Below are positions 36,222 to 45,605 of a DNA stretch of 64,000 nt, in pieces. Below the pieces are notes generated by a model that was not told where the DNA came from, did no database searches, and saw only the letters and a list, made by a program, of their open reading frames with translations. Position numbers and translations under genes: made by a program. Within the stretch, counting starts at the first letter, position 1; each line of letters starts with the position of its first letter. The DNA is from Prevotella sp. (GTDB lineage Bacteria; Bacteroidota; Bacteroidia; Bacteroidales; Bacteroidaceae), in contig JAFVGZ010000017.1 in NCBI GenBank assembly GCA_017478025.1, positions 1 to 64,000 on the forward strand. Direction: 5' to 3'.

Positions 36222-36260
36222 AAGGTTAGGACCCACCTACTTAGTAGATCCTAACCTTTG
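36222..36260 (-). terminator. Attenuator-like hairpin between rplL and rpoB
   Basis: AAAGGTTAGGA and TCCTAACCTTT form an 11-bp stem around a 16-nt loop, followed on the minus strand by TTCTTATCTTTT. It sits in the 257-bp rplL-rpoB spacer, where E. coli has a partial terminator that lowers rpoBC expression relative to ribosomal genes. A similar role is inferred here. Confidence 0.7.
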
Positions 36261-36328
36261 TTTATACGTTGTGAATTTTGCCTGAGAATGACACCGAAAT
36301 GTCGTTCTCAATGCCGGTTGGTGTCTGA

Positions 36329-36709
36329 TTACTTCAGCTCTACCTTTGCACCAGCCTCTTCGATAGCCTTCTTCAGGTTCTCTGCCTCAGCCTTTGGCAG
36401 GCCTTCCTTGATGGTAGCAGGAGCACCGTCAACGAGGTCCTTAGCGTCCTTCAGACCGAGACCGCAAGCCTCCTTCACTGCCTTAACAACAGCGAGCTTG
36501 TTAGCACCAACCTCAGCGAGGACTACATCGAAAGAGTCCTTCTCCTCAGCAGCAGCGGCACCTTCGCCGGCTGCAGGAGCAGCAGCAACTGCAACAGCTG
36601 CAGCAGCAGGCTCAATTCCATACTCGTCCTTCAGGACCTGTGCGAGTTCATTTACTTCTTTAACGGTGAGGTTCACGAGTTCCTCAGCGATAGCTTTAAT
36701 ATCTGCCAT
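36329..36709 (-). CDS. rplL: 50S ribosomal protein L7/L12
   Basis: L7/L12, 126 residues, forms the multi-copy stalk that recruits elongation factors. The N-terminal dimerisation domain ([20 protein letters not shown]), the Ala-rich hinge (residues 35-52) and the C-terminal factor-binding domain ([20 protein letters not shown]) are complete. It follows rplJ by 57 bp in the L10-L12 unit. Confidence 0.98.
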   Translation of the reverse strand: MADIKAIAEELVNLTVKEVNELAQVLKDEYGIEPAAAAVAVAAAPAAGEGAAAAEEKDSFDVVLAEVGANKLAVVKAVKEACGLGLKDAKDLVDGAPATIKEGLPKAEAENLKKAIEEAGAKVELK

Positions 36710-36766
36710 GATTATTAAATGTTTTTTTAATTGTTTTTTACTTGAATTGTTTGATTTTTTGCCTTT

Positions 36767-37282
36767 TTACTCTGGGCGCTCTCCCAGAGTGGTGAGCAGG
36801 CCGTGAATAGTTCCGGCACCGGACTGCAGAGCAGAAACCACGTTCTTTGCAGGAGACTGGAGCAGTGCCACAACCTCTGCGATGAGTTCATTCTTGCTCT
36901 TGAGAGCTGCAAGCTCTGCGAGTTTCTCAGCACCTACGAAGATGCTCTCCTCAGCATAAGCAGCCTTCAGAGAAGGATTTGCATCCTTATACTCCTTCAG
37001 AAGCTTTGCAGGCACGTTAGCTGTCTCACAGAACATGAGGGCTGTGTTGCCCTTCAGCGAGCCGTAGAGTTCAGAGAAGTCCTGCTCAGCGGCGTCAAGA
37101 GCCTTGATGAGCAGCTTGTTCTTAACCACAACGGTCTTGATGTTCTGCTGGAAAGCCTTGCGACGCAGATCGACAGTCTTCTCAGCATCGAGTCCCGTTA
37201 CATCTACAATGTAGAAGTGTGGGTACTGCTTAATTAGCTCGCCAAGCTCTGCGATGATAGTATTTTTTACTTCCTTCTTCAT
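36767..37282 (-). CDS. rplJ: 50S ribosomal protein L10
   Basis: L10, 171 residues, anchors L7/L12 dimers to 23S rRNA at the stalk base. The N-terminal rRNA-binding domain (IAELGELIKQYPHFYIVDVT, VVVKNKLLIKAL) and the C-terminal helix that binds L12 are recognisable. It starts 18 bp after rplA, so translation of the two is probably coupled. In other bacteria the L10-L12 complex represses this part of the mRNA. Confidence 0.97.
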   Translation of the reverse strand: MKKEVKNTIIAELGELIKQYPHFYIVDVTGLDAEKTVDLRRKAFQQNIKTVVVKNKLLIKALDAAEQDFSELYGSLKGNTALMFCETANVPAKLLKEYKDANPSLKAAYAEESIFVGAEKLAELAALKSKNELIAEVVALLQSPAKNVVSALQSGAGTIHGLLTTLGERPE

Positions 37283-37300
37283 GTTACAAAACTTTTAGAG

Positions 37301-37993
37301 TTAATCAGCTGATTTAGGATCTATCTTGATACCCTTACTCATGGTGCTTGAGATGAAGATGCTCTTGATGTAAGCACCCTTAGCAGCAGCTGGCTTCAGC
37401 TTGATGACGGTAGCGAGGAACTCCTTAGCGTTGCCTGCCAGTGCGTCAGCACTCATTGAAACCTTGCCGATAGATGTGTGGATGATGCCGGTCTTATCAA
37501 CCTTGAAGTCGATCTTACCCTGCTTCACTTCCTTCACAGCCTTTGCTACATCCATTGTCACGGTGCCGCTCTTTGGGTTTGGCATCAGTCCGCGAGGACC
37601 GAGGATACGTCCGATAGGACCTATCTTACCCATGCAAGAAGGCATAGTGATGATGACATCTACATCTGTCCAACCGCCCTTGATCTTCTCGATATACTCG
37701 TCAAGACCAGCGTAGTCAGCACCAGCTTCTTTAGCAGCAGCCTCCTGATCGGGGGTAACAAGAGCGAGAACGCGTGTCACCTTACCTGTACCGTTTGGCA
37801 GGCTAACGACACCACGAACCATCTGGTTGGCCTTACGTGGATCCACACCAAGACGTACGTCAACGTCAACAGAGGCGTCAAACTTTGTCGTAGTGATTTC
37901 TTTCACCAGCGCTGCAGCCTCGGCGATAGTGTACAGACGTCCTGCTTCCACCTTGTCGGCAACTGCCTTTTGATTCTTTGTCAGTTTACTCAT
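37301..37993 (-). CDS. rplA: 50S ribosomal protein L1
   Basis: L1, 230 residues, forms the mobile stalk at the ribosomal E site. Landmarks are [18 protein letters not shown], the conserved [12 protein letters not shown] and the C-terminal [15 protein letters not shown]. The spacer to rplK is 139 bp, longer than the usual few bases, and might hold the L1 mRNA binding site, though I could not fold it convincingly. Confidence 0.98.
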   Translation of the reverse strand: MSKLTKNQKAVADKVEAGRLYTIAEAAALVKEITTTKFDASVDVDVRLGVDPRKANQMVRGVVSLPNGTGKVTRVLALVTPDQEAAAKEAGADYAGLDEYIEKIKGGWTDVDVIITMPSCMGKIGPIGRILGPRGLMPNPKSGTVTMDVAKAVKEVKQGKIDFKVDKTGIIHTSIGKVSMSADALAGNAKEFLATVIKLKPAAAKGAYIKSIFISSTMSKGIKIDPKSAD

Positions 37994-38132
37994 TTTGTTT
38001 GAAGTTTTTTCGGTAATAGCGGCAGCATTCTTTCAGTCTGCCTCCCGGAAATGTTAAATTAATCAGCGGATCTCATTTTACAGAGTCTGCATTACTATTT
38101 TGCATCAGAGTCTCCCCATTCGGGGCTTTCTC

Positions 38133-38570
38133 TTATGCAGGGAAGTCACCTTTTACGGTGATACCCATGCTGCGTGCTGTACCTGCAATCTGCTTCATAG
38201 CAGACTCAACGGTAAAGCAATTGAGGTCCTTCATCTTGTCCTCAGCAATGGTGCGGATCTGGTCCCATGTCACCTCAGCCACCTTGTTACGGTTTGGAGA
38301 TGCAGAGCCGGACTTCACCTTTGCCAACTCCTTCAGCTGCACAGCAGCGGGAGAGGTCTTGATGACGAAATCGAAAGACTTGTCAGCATAATAAGTAATG
38401 ACAACAGGCAACACCTTACCCGCTCTATCCTGGGTACGTGCATTGAACTCCTTGCAGAAGCCCATGATGTTGATACCCTTAGAACCCAGTGCAGGTCCTA
38501 CCGGAGGAGATGGGTTTGCGGCACCGCCTTTAATCTGTAACTTGAGTTGTCCAGCAACTTCTTTAGCCAT
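38133..38570 (-). CDS. rplK: 50S ribosomal protein L11
   Basis: L11, 145 residues, binds the GTPase-associated centre of 23S rRNA and is needed for RelA-type stringent signalling. The N-terminal proline-rich motif [20 protein letters not shown] and the C-terminal RNA-binding domain ([14 protein letters not shown]) are complete. It follows nusG after 94 bp. Confidence 0.98.
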   Translation of the reverse strand: MAKEVAGQLKLQIKGGAANPSPPVGPALGSKGINIMGFCKEFNARTQDRAGKVLPVVITYYADKSFDFVIKTSPAAVQLKELAKVKSGSASPNRNKVAEVTWDQIRTIAEDKMKDLNCFTVESAMKQIAGTARSMGITVKGDFPA

Positions 38571-38664
38571 CTTTCTTGTTTATTATTATTGTTGATTTAT
38601 ATAGAATCGCGGATTGTTGGAAGCATTATATATGTCAATCCGTTTTCCTTTCCTGTTTTGTTTC

Positions 38665-39210
38665 CTATCCTTCTTTCTCTACCTGAACGTAGTTGAGCTC
38701 CAACGGAGTATCACGTCCGAATATCTTCACTATAACCTTCAGTGTATGTTTTTCGGAGTTTACTTCCTCTATTGTTCCGGTAAATCCGCTGAATGGACCA
38801 TCTGTTACCTTCACTGGTTCGCCCACCATGTACGGTATATCCATTTCTTCTACCAATTCTGTCTCTTCTGCTGCACCGATCATACGGTTTATATCAGCCT
38901 GTCTTACGGGAGTAGGATTGTCCAATCCCCCGAGGAATCCGAGGCAGTTAGGCATGAAACGCAACGTGTGGGCGGTATCACCGACCATTTCAGCCTCCAC
39001 GAAAAGGTATCCTGGCAGTGCCGTCTTCTCTTTTACCACGCGTTTACCGTTCTTCAGCGCAGCATGCTTCTCCATCGGCAACAGCACCTGATAGACATGC
39101 TTAGCCAGCTCAGGGTTGTGAGAGCATTCCTTCTCTATGTACTCCTTGAGCTTAGCTTCCTTGCCACTGACTGAACGCATGGCATACCATTTCTTTCCTG
39201 TCTCTGCCAT
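38665..39210 (-). CDS. nusG: Transcription termination/antitermination factor NusG
   Basis: NusG, 181 residues, binds the RNA polymerase clamp and links it to Rho or to S10 and the ribosome. I chose ATG 39210 (MAETGKKWYAMRSVSGKEAK), which matches the NGN domain start; the longer open frame runs antisense-like through secE. The NGN domain includes ALPGYLFVEAEM, and the C-terminal KOW domain reads GEPVKVTDGPFSGFTGTIEE. It starts 5 bp after secE. Confidence 0.97.
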   Translation of the reverse strand: MAETGKKWYAMRSVSGKEAKLKEYIEKECSHNPELAKHVYQVLLPMEKHAALKNGKRVVKEKTALPGYLFVEAEMVGDTAHTLRFMPNCLGFLGGLDNPTPVRQADINRMIGAAEETELVEEMDIPYMVGEPVKVTDGPFSGFTGTIEEVNSEKHTLKVIVKIFGRDTPLELNYVQVEKEG

Positions 39211-39215
39211 ATTCC

Positions 39216-39404
39216 TTAGCCTGGATAGATGGTGCTCATTACAAATCTGAATACGGAATCCATGCAGAACACCACGAGTGCAATGACGAGTGATGCAGAC
39301 AACACTACCATTGCGGAGTGTGTCAACTGCTGGCGTGTAGGCCACGTGGTCTTGTGTGCCAACTCATCATAGCATGCCTTGCAATAGTTGATAAATTTCT
39401 TCAT
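39216..39404 (-). CDS. secE: Preprotein translocase subunit SecE
   Basis: SecE, 62 residues, stabilises SecY in the inner-membrane translocon. It is the short single-span bacterial form: an amphipathic N-terminal helix with the conserved ELAHKTTWPTRQQL segment, then one membrane helix (residues about 31-55). It lies between tRNA-Trp and nusG, a classical arrangement. Confidence 0.95.
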   Translation of the reverse strand: MKKFINYCKACYDELAHKTTWPTRQQLTHSAMVVLSASLVIALVVFCMDSVFRFVMSTIYPG

Positions 39405-39420
39405 AAGTGTCGTTTCTTTT

Positions 39421-39494
39421 TGGCACGGGAGGAAGGAATCGAACCCTCATTGACGGTTTTGGAGACCGCTTTCCTACCATTGAAAGACTCCCGT
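39421..39494 (-). tRNA. tRNA-Trp (CCA anticodon)
   Basis: The minus-strand cloverleaf has acceptor ACGGGAG/CTCCCGT, anticodon loop CTCCAAA and T-loop TTCGATT. The 3' CCA is encoded. It sits between tuf and secE and is probably released from the tuf transcript. Confidence 0.95.
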
Positions 39495-39632
39495 AGAAAA
39501 ACCTTCTCCAATCCCTTTCCTGGGAGTGACATCCACTTTGCTGGATGGGGATTGGTGAAGGTTCCGTTATTTTCTTCCTCTTTGGCCTTGTGCTGACGTA
39601 TCAGTATTTGGCCTTAAAGGAGCGTTTTCATA

Positions 39633-40820
39633 TTAATCCTCGTAAACCTCTGTGATCTGACCAGAACCTACGGTGCGGCCACCCTCACGGATAGCGAAAC
39701 GCAGACCTGCGTTCAGAGCCACAGCGTAGATGAGCTCTACGGTGATCTCTACGTTATCACCAGGCATTACCATCTCAACACCTGCTGGAAGAGTGATCTC
39801 ACCTGTGCAGTCCATTGTGCGGAGATAGAACTGAGGACGATACTTGTTGCCGAATGGAGTGTGACGACCACCCTCTTCCTTCTTCAGCACGTAGATAGAA
39901 GCCTTGAATCTCTTGAAAGGCTTGATCTGTCCTGGGTGGCAGAGCACCATACCGCGCTTGATCTCGTTCTTGTCGATACCACGGAGCAGCAGACCTACGT
40001 TATCACCAGCCTGACCCTCGTCCAGGATCTTACGGAACATCTCAACGCCAGTTACAACAGACTTCTTATCCTCACCGAGACCGAGGAGCTCTACCTCGTC
40101 ACCAACGTGGATACGACCTGTCTCGATACGACCTGTAGCAACAGTACCACGACCTGTGATAGAGAATACGTCCTCTACAGGCATCAGGAATGGCTTATCG
40201 AGGTCACGTGGAGGATCCTGGATCCATGTATCACAAGCGTCCATCAGCTCCATGATCTTCTCTTCCCACTTCTCAACGCCGTTGAGTGCACCGAGTGCAG
40301 AACCGCGGATGATAGGAGTATTGTCGCCGTCGAACTCATACTGGTCGAGGAGTTCGCGCATTTCCATCTCAACGAGCTCAAGCATCTCCTCGTCGTCAAC
40401 CATGTCGCACTTGTTGAGGAATACAACGAGGCGAGGTACGTTCACCTGACGAGCGAGCAGCACGTGCTCACGAGTCTGAGGCATAGGACCGTCAGTAGCA
40501 GCTACTACGATGATAGCACCGTCCATCTGAGCAGCACCAGTTACCATGTTCTTCACATAGTCAGCGTGTCCCGGGCAGTCTACGTGTGCGTAGTGGCGGT
40601 TAGCTGTCTGATACTCTACGTGTGCGGTGTTAATAGTGATACCGCGCTCCTTCTCCTCAGGAGCATTATCAATCTGGTCGAAAGACTTAACCTCAGAGAG
40701 GCCCTTCTTTGCGAGCACAGTAGTGATAGCAGCGGTCAGAGTTGTCTTACCATGGTCAACGTGGCCGATGGTACCGATGTTTACGTGAGTCTTGTCACGC
40801 TGGAAAGTCTCTTTTGCCAT
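39633..40820 (-). CDS. tuf: Elongation factor Tu
   Basis: EF-Tu, 395 residues, delivers aminoacyl-tRNA to the ribosome. The G motifs are [25 protein letters not shown] and NKCDMVDD. Domains II and III end with [16 protein letters not shown]. It is preceded by tRNA-Thr, Gly, Tyr and Thr and followed by tRNA-Trp-secE-nusG, the ancestral tufB arrangement. It is the only tuf copy in this window. Confidence 0.99.
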   Translation of the reverse strand: MAKETFQRDKTHVNIGTIGHVDHGKTTLTAAITTVLAKKGLSEVKSFDQIDNAPEEKERGITINTAHVEYQTANRHYAHVDCPGHADYVKNMVTGAAQMDGAIIVVAATDGPMPQTREHVLLARQVNVPRLVVFLNKCDMVDDEEMLELVEMEMRELLDQYEFDGDNTPIIRGSALGALNGVEKWEEKIMELMDACDTWIQDPPRDLDKPFLMPVEDVFSITGRGTVATGRIETGRIHVGDEVELLGLGEDKKSVVTGVEMFRKILDEGQAGDNVGLLLRGIDKNEIKRGMVLCHPGQIKPFKRFKASIYVLKKEEGGRHTPFGNKYRPQFYLRTMDCTGEITLPAGVEMVMPGDNVEITVELIYAVALNAGLRFAIREGGRTVGSGQITEVYED

Positions 40821-40856
40821 TGTTCTTGTTTGGTTTTTGTTTGTTTGTTAATAAAA

Positions 40857-40931
<75 letters not shown>

Positions 40932-40975
40932 AACATCGGTGTTCAATCCTCTCTTCTCTCGGCCCTCTATATGAG

Positions 40976-41051
40976 TGGAGCGGAAAACGGGGCTCAAACC
41001 CGCGACCCCCAGCTTGGAAGGCTAGTGCTCTATCAACTGAGCTATTTCCGC
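40976..41051 (-). tRNA. tRNA-Gly (TCC anticodon)
   Basis: Minus-strand cloverleaf with acceptor GCGGAAA/TTTCCGC, anticodon loop CTTCCAA and encoded CCA (40976-40978). Confidence 0.95.
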
Positions 41052-41154
41052 AGAAAAAATTTGCGAAGGCGTTGCTTCTTTGTTCGTCTCATTTGTTATA
41101 TGAAACATTCACAAGAACAAGCGTTTCCGCAATTTCACGACACTCATGTGTCTT

Positions 41155-41240
41155 TGGTGGGTGGTGATGGATTCGAACCACCGAAGTCGAAAGACAGCAG
41201 ATTTACAGTCTGCCCCATTTGGCCACTCTGGTAACCACCC
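41155..41240 (-). tRNA. tRNA-Tyr (GTA anticodon)
   Basis: This is an 86-nt class II tRNA with a long variable arm. The acceptor is GGGTGGT/ACCACCC, the anticodon loop is CTGTAAA and CCA is encoded (41155-41157). Confidence 0.95.
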
Positions 41241-41279
41241 TTTATATGTGCACCTCTCCACGCCTATGGGCTTTAGGAG

Positions 41280-41353
41280 AGCCTCTTGTCGGATTCGAAC
41301 CAACGACCCCGAGATTACAAATCACGTGCTCTGGCCAACTGAGCTAAAGAGGC
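41280..41353 (-). tRNA. tRNA-Thr (TGT anticodon)
   Basis: Acceptor GCCTCTT/AAGAGGC, anticodon loop TTTGTAA with one U-U mismatch in the anticodon stem. Unlike its three neighbours, the 3' end (T then CTC) does not encode CCA. It is the first gene of the tRNA-tuf operon. Confidence 0.93.
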
Positions 41354-41406
41354 ATGTCCCTGCGTCCGAAACACGTCACGAGGCGACGGCTTTCTTATTT
41401 CGGGTG

Positions 41407-41414
41407 CAAAGGTA
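41407..41414 (-). promoter_or_regulatory. Predicted -7 element TACCTTTG for the tRNA-tuf operon
   Basis: TACCTTTG then GCACCC on the minus strand, 54 bp before tRNA-Thr(TGT). The same context is found before rpsL, suggesting shared growth-rate control. Confidence 0.65.
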
Positions 41415-41454
41415 CACATATTTTTCAAATCACCAAAACTTTTTCGAAGTTTTT

Positions 41455-41766
41455 TTAATGATTTCTTGTTTTTTCTTTCATTTTCGTCAGTTTTACCCTC
41501 ATAGCGTCAACACACAGGTCTATGCTTTCCTCGAATGTATCGCAGGTTTTCTCTACATACTGTGTGCCGCCAGGGATTGCCACACTTAGGCTTACCTCCT
41601 TGTTGAGGGCCGTCTGCGGCTTGACGAGCTTCATTTGCACCTCTACTTTCTTTATATCTTCGTAAGACTTAGAGAGCTTCTCTACTTTCTTCGTAGCAAA
41701 CTCCTTTAATTTCTCTGTTGCGTCGAAATGGACAGCCTGAATGTTGATTTCCATAGTCTGTTTCAT
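41455..41766 (-). CDS. hpf: Ribosome hibernation factor HPF/RaiA family
   Basis: This is a 103-residue short-form HPF/RaiA-like protein that would bind the 30S A and P sites and inactivate ribosomes in stationary phase. The beta-alpha-beta pattern begins MEINIQAVHFDATEKLKEFA (second Met at 41754 is an equal start candidate) and continues with a helix KKVEKLSKSYEDI. No long-HPF C-terminal dimerisation domain is present. It sits between xerC and the tRNA-tuf operon, fitting the rpsU-xerC-hpf order. Confidence 0.9.
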   Translation of the reverse strand: MKQTMEINIQAVHFDATEKLKEFATKKVEKLSKSYEDIKKVEVQMKLVKPQTALNKEVSLSVAIPGGTQYVEKTCDTFEESIDLCVDAMRVKLTKMKEKTRNH

Positions 41767-41799
41767 TTTTGGGGGTTAGAAATATAAGAATTCAATTCT

Positions 41800-42702
41800 C
41801 TACTTCCGGCTCTCCCTTGGATGAGCCATAGAGTAAGTTCGCTTCAGATCCTTGAATGTGACGTGCGTGTAGATCTGCGTTGTCGTCAGGCTTTGGTGCC
41901 CTAAGAGCTTCTGCACACTGCCAAGCTGAGCATCGTTGTTGAGCATTGCCGTGGCGAATGAGTGCCTGAGCACGTGCGGTGAACGCTTTTTCTGCGTTGT
42001 GACTTGCGAGAGGTAGGTGCGCACTGTGCTGTACACGCTGGCCTCCGTCAATGCCTTTCCGCTATCATTACGAAACAATGCTCCTCCGCTGACGGCCTCG
42101 CTGTCGGACTGCTCACGGTCCCTAAGGGACATATAGTGTTGCAGCTCCTTCACGATTTCATCGCCCAGCGGTATGATGCGCTGCTTGCGGCGCTTACCCG
42201 TCACCTTTATCTCGCGGCTCACGAGGTTCACATCGCTGTCGCGCAGCGCTATTACCTCAGCCCGTCTGATGCCCGTGGAATATAACAGTAATAATAAGGT
42301 ACGCGCACGTACATCTTTTATATTGTTCATATCCCAATGCATTTCATCAAAGAGTTTGTCGGCCTCCTGTTCTTTTATGAACACCGGCAGGGCCTTTTCC
42401 TTCTTCGGTCCTTGCAGGGGGTGTGCGGGATCACGTTTCACGATGCCCATACGCAGAGCGTATCTGTAGAGCGATTTCACAGCTGAGAGGTACTTGCAGA
42501 CGGTCGAGGCCTTGTGGCCACTGTCCATCAGGTGCTCCATCCAGTCGCGTATTACATCGCTGTCGGCATCTTCAAGGGTCATGTCTCCGAGCTCCATGAC
42601 ATAGGCGGCATAATCACCCAGAGCTTGCTCATAGGTTCTGACGGTCAGCGGCGACGCCTCACGTTCTGCCTCCATATATCTTAGGAAGTCTTCAACAATC
42701 AT
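41800..42702 (-). CDS. xerC: Tyrosine recombinase XerC
   Basis: XerC/XerD-type recombinase, 300 residues, resolves chromosome dimers at dif. It has an N-terminal SAM-like core-binding domain (residues 1-85) and a C-terminal catalytic domain with Arg146 (GIRRAEV), Lys170, His243/Arg246 (HVLRH), His269 (LLGHQS) and Tyr278 (QIYTHV). All catalytic residues are present. Its housekeeping position between rpsU and hpf, and the lack of phage or transposon genes, argue against an element integrase. Distinction of XerC from XerD is by context only. Confidence 0.92.
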   Translation of the reverse strand: MIVEDFLRYMEAEREASPLTVRTYEQALGDYAAYVMELGDMTLEDADSDVIRDWMEHLMDSGHKASTVCKYLSAVKSLYRYALRMGIVKRDPAHPLQGPKKEKALPVFIKEQEADKLFDEMHWDMNNIKDVRARTLLLLLYSTGIRRAEVIALRDSDVNLVSREIKVTGKRRKQRIIPLGDEIVKELQHYMSLRDREQSDSEAVSGGALFRNDSGKALTEASVYSTVRTYLSQVTTQKKRSPHVLRHSFATAMLNNDAQLGSVQKLLGHQSLTTTQIYTHVTFKDLKRTYSMAHPRESRK

Positions 42703-42845
42703 GTTGCGAATTTACTGAAATAAATTCAGACTGCCAAAAATTTTAACAAGGTTTAATGTTTAGGGCGCCTCCCGATAGGTTTAGCGCCTCTCAGACCGTG
42801 TGGTCTGCCTCCATTTCACCTTGTCTGCATGGTGAGGAGCAACGA

Positions 42846-43040
42846 TTAGTTCTCCTCGCTCTGGCGCAACTTCTGTACATAGATGGCGTGCTCCATCTTC
42901 AGGCGCTTCAGGACAGAAGGCTTGTTGAACTGCTGGCGTGAGCGGAGTTCCTTCACAACACCGGTCTTCTCAAACTTTCTCTTGAACTTCTTAAGCGCTC
43001 TTTCAATGTTCTCGCCTTCTTTTACAGGTACGATAATCAT
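42846..43040 (-). CDS. rpsU: 30S ribosomal protein S21
   Basis: S21, 64 residues, is a small basic protein near the 3' end of 16S rRNA that aids initiation. I chose ATG 43040 (MIIVPVKEGENIERALKKF), which matches the family start. KRKFEKTGVVKELRSRQQF and FNKPSVLKRLKMEHAI are conserved. It begins the rpsU-xerC-hpf unit, with a promoter at 43131-43138. Confidence 0.96.
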   Translation of the reverse strand: MIIVPVKEGENIERALKKFKRKFEKTGVVKELRSRQQFNKPSVLKRLKMEHAIYVQKLRQSEEN

Positions 43041-43130
43041 CTGTCTTTTCTTTGTTTTTAATTGGTTAATAATAAATGAATTCTGCTCTCTGCGGGCGCC
43101 CAAAAGACGTGCCGACAAGAAAAGCGGGTG

Positions 43131-43138
43131 CAAAATTA
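43131..43138 (-). promoter_or_regulatory. Predicted -7 element TAATTTTG for rpsU
   Basis: TAATTTTG then GCACCCGC on the minus strand, about 90 bp before rpsU. Confidence 0.55.
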
Positions 43139-43249
43139 CTACATTTTCCCGATATACACAAGAAAAAACGCAATTATTTTCAGACAGTTAGCCACCTTTG
43201 GGGCTATTGGGAACCTGAAAGTTATCAGAACACGAACCCTGAGGGGAAA

Positions 43250-43286
43250 CAAAAATTGAGCCCACTCAGTCAAGCGGGCTCAATTC
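43250..43286 (-). terminator. Terminator after the 503-residue secreted protein gene
   Basis: AATTGAGCCC and GGGCTCAATT pair around 12 nt, and TTTTTG follows on the minus strand. It lies 18 bp past the stop at 43304. Confidence 0.85.
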
Positions 43287-43303
43287 CTAAAGGTTTGTAT
43301 GGT

Positions 43304-44815
43304 TTATTCTACCGGCACCTCTTCCTCTTCCTGCATAGTGAAGAGCTTGATGATGTTGCCTATGATGACGCCATGCTTTGATACTATTGTTGAGAGCGGC
43401 TTCACGCAGTGGTCGGCAATGTTAAGAATATAGCAGGCAGACTTCACGTCAATCAGCTCTGGAACTGGAGTGAATGTCTGTCCGTCGAAGCTGATAGCGG
43501 GCAGGACAGTCCAGTCAACACCGACTTGGGCAGCTACCATCTTCGCAGGCAGCTCCGCACCAAGCTTCTTGGTCTTCACCGTCAGCTGAATGAGCTGGTT
43601 GAGCGCCTCGGCGTGCTGGCTGAGAGTAGCCTCGTCGCCACCGTTGCGGCGTGCCTCTTTCATTGCCTTCATAGCCTGACTTGCCATGAAGATATTGTTG
43701 ACATTGACTGCAAGAGTCAGGTCGCCGAGCAGCGTCACCTCATAGTTGTCGATGGTCGCACCGTTGAGCAGTACAGAAGATATGCCGGTAATCATTTCCT
43801 TGGCATTACCGGATGACAGTACCTCGCCGAGTACATCAATGATAGAACCGCCGTTGAGCCCCGACATATTGCCTATCAACGGAATAATCTGAGAGAGTTC
43901 CCTCAGTATAGGGAACGTAACCTGTGCCTTACGCTCGATGACCTGCTGTCCATTCAACTCAAAGCTGTTTTCTGAAGTGATTGTGCCCGTAGAGTTATCA
44001 ATGCCCAGGCTCAGCTTGATAGTATTCTCATCGTTGACCTCCTTCAGGTTAGCCTTTATCTCGGTGCTGATGTTCCACTTGTCCTGGAGAGGGATGATAT
44101 AAGAGGATCCCTCTGACTTCTTCTCAAATGCGAAGTTCATCTTTCCCTCAAACAGCTTTGCGCCCTCCTTGTTGCTCGCAGCGAAGTTCAGCGTCTCGGG
44201 GAAGCGTATGATGAGTGCAACGCTCTTGTCTCCAATGTATGACATCAGCATCTCTGTCGCGTTGCCGCTGCCGGTGAACGAAACACTGACGCTACCCTTG
44301 TAATCCTCTACGTCAACGGGGAAATTGATCTCCACCTTTCCGGAAGCCTCACCCACCGTGACACCTTCATTCGAATAGGTATAAACGCCGTCAAACATTC
44401 TGTAGTCAATGACAAGATACTTCTCATAGCCGGCCTTCGCAAGTTCAGAACCTTCCTCTACGGGCTTTACCTGACTCTTCACTGCGCCATAGGCCTGCTG
44501 AACCAGAGCTGCTACGAGGTTCCTATTGGGGAGCAATATCTTGACAAACTCTGACAAGATGTCGGTGGACATATTGAGTGCAGCAAAGTTCATCTTAGTT
44601 GATGCGAGGCCATACAGGCTGTTGCGTACTTCAGTCATCATCGCTACCTTGGGTGACAGCGCGCCCTCTACGAACGTTACGCTCTCCACCTCGTCGGCAT
44701 TGAACATTTCTACCTGGCCGTTGGTCTTTGTGACCTGCATCATATACTGTGTCTGTGCGCTGGCTCCGAGGCAGAGTGCCGAAGCCGCGATAAGTGTAAG
44801 TAAACCTTTTTTCAT
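43304..44815 (-). CDS. Hypothetical secreted protein
   Basis: This 503-residue exported protein has a signal peptide (MKKGLLTLIAASALCLGASA) followed by TQYMMQVTKTNGQVEMFNAD, a strand pair common to secreted Prevotella proteins. The middle is beta-rich (KVEINFPVDVEDYKGSVSVS), perhaps a LolA/lipid-transfer-like or barrel-related fold, and the C-terminus is helical and acidic (MQEEEEVPVE). No catalytic motif is seen. The upstream gene (44852-45328) starts with a related strand pair and shares the transcript, so the two probably act together. Confidence 0.55.
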   Translation of the reverse strand: MKKGLLTLIAASALCLGASAQTQYMMQVTKTNGQVEMFNADEVESVTFVEGALSPKVAMMTEVRNSLYGLASTKMNFAALNMSTDILSEFVKILLPNRNLVAALVQQAYGAVKSQVKPVEEGSELAKAGYEKYLVIDYRMFDGVYTYSNEGVTVGEASGKVEINFPVDVEDYKGSVSVSFTGSGNATEMLMSYIGDKSVALIIRFPETLNFAASNKEGAKLFEGKMNFAFEKKSEGSSYIIPLQDKWNISTEIKANLKEVNDENTIKLSLGIDNSTGTITSENSFELNGQQVIERKAQVTFPILRELSQIIPLIGNMSGLNGGSIIDVLGEVLSSGNAKEMITGISSVLLNGATIDNYEVTLLGDLTLAVNVNNIFMASQAMKAMKEARRNGGDEATLSQHAEALNQLIQLTVKTKKLGAELPAKMVAAQVGVDWTVLPAISFDGQTFTPVPELIDVKSACYILNIADHCVKPLSTIVSKHGVIIGNIIKLFTMQEEEEVPVE

Positions 44816-44851
44816 AGTTCTTCTTTGTGTTTTAGGGGGTTGGTGTGTGTG

Positions 44852-45328
44852 TTACTCGTTTAATACTTTAATAGAGGTAGTAGGCGACTTAATGATATAG
44901 ACGCCCTTTGGCAGCGTGGTCAGATCTATGTCCACACGTCCGTCGGCAGCAACACGCTGTGCGCTTACCCTGCGGCTGTCGGCACCATAGACCGTGATTG
45001 TCTCGCCGGCCTTTACATTACTCATGAATACATGACCCTCTGACAGGTTGTAGCCGTCTGCCAGGATTTCGCTGATGGCGGTAGCACGCTGGTCCTGGAA
45101 CGTGTATTCCCTTACATTAGCAAGACTGGTGGAGACTTTCTCCACACCACCTACGGACACCTTCAGCACGCCGCCCGAGACCGTCATCACCGGATTGTCG
45201 GCCAGTGCTATTACCTGCTGCCCGTCTGTCGTGCTGAGTACCAGGTACTTCACCACATCGGCTCGCGCGCCCATCGACACTCCCAAAAGAAGAGCGAGGA
45301 CTGCAAATAGCTTCTTTTTTAGTTTCAT
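44852..45328 (-). CDS. Small secreted protein with T9SS-like C-terminal domain
   Basis: This 158-residue exported protein has a signal peptide (MKLKKKLFAVLALLLGVSMG), the strand pair KYLVLSTTDGQQVIALADNP also seen in the downstream gene, and a C-terminal Ig-like domain (ETITVYGADSRRVSAQR, LPKGVYIIKSPTTSIKV) that resembles type IX secretion sorting domains. It may be a surface-delivered partner of the 503-residue protein 36 bp downstream. The sorting-domain call rests on resemblance only. Confidence 0.55.
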   Translation of the reverse strand: MKLKKKLFAVLALLLGVSMGARADVVKYLVLSTTDGQQVIALADNPVMTVSGGVLKVSVGGVEKVSTSLANVREYTFQDQRATAISEILADGYNLSEGHVFMSNVKAGETITVYGADSRRVSAQRVAADGRVDIDLTTLPKGVYIIKSPTTSIKVLNE

Positions 45329-45512
45329 AAAATGTTTTTTTATAATTAATAATAAAAATGTTTTTACAATTTAAGGATGCAAAGATTCTTGCATAACCCT
45401 GATATCTTAATGCTCGTAGGATGTATGCACCCTTCACAACCAATCAGGATAACCAACCTTAAACCCTCAGTAGCGGACGTCAGAGAGACGCACCTCCCAT
45501 TAAGAGTTGGCG

Positions 45513-45520
45513 CAAAGATA
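45513..45520 (-). promoter_or_regulatory. Predicted -7 element TATCTTTG
   Basis: TATCTTTG on the minus strand, upstream of the secreted-protein pair; the leader would be about 180 nt. Confidence 0.4.
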
Positions 45521-45605
45521 CAACTTTTTTTTTACATACGCAAGAAAATCACCATAATTCTCAGAATAATTAGGCATTACGGAGTGTCCCAGCAGGCAGA
45601 TGGGC

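Noticed and set aside
39211-39345. N-terminal extension of NusG
   Set aside because: It overlaps secE in another frame and lacks similarity to NusG.
41800-42702. Tyrosine recombinase as a mobile-element integrase
   Set aside because: It sits in the conserved rpsU-xerC-hpf order with no attachment repeats or cargo genes nearby.
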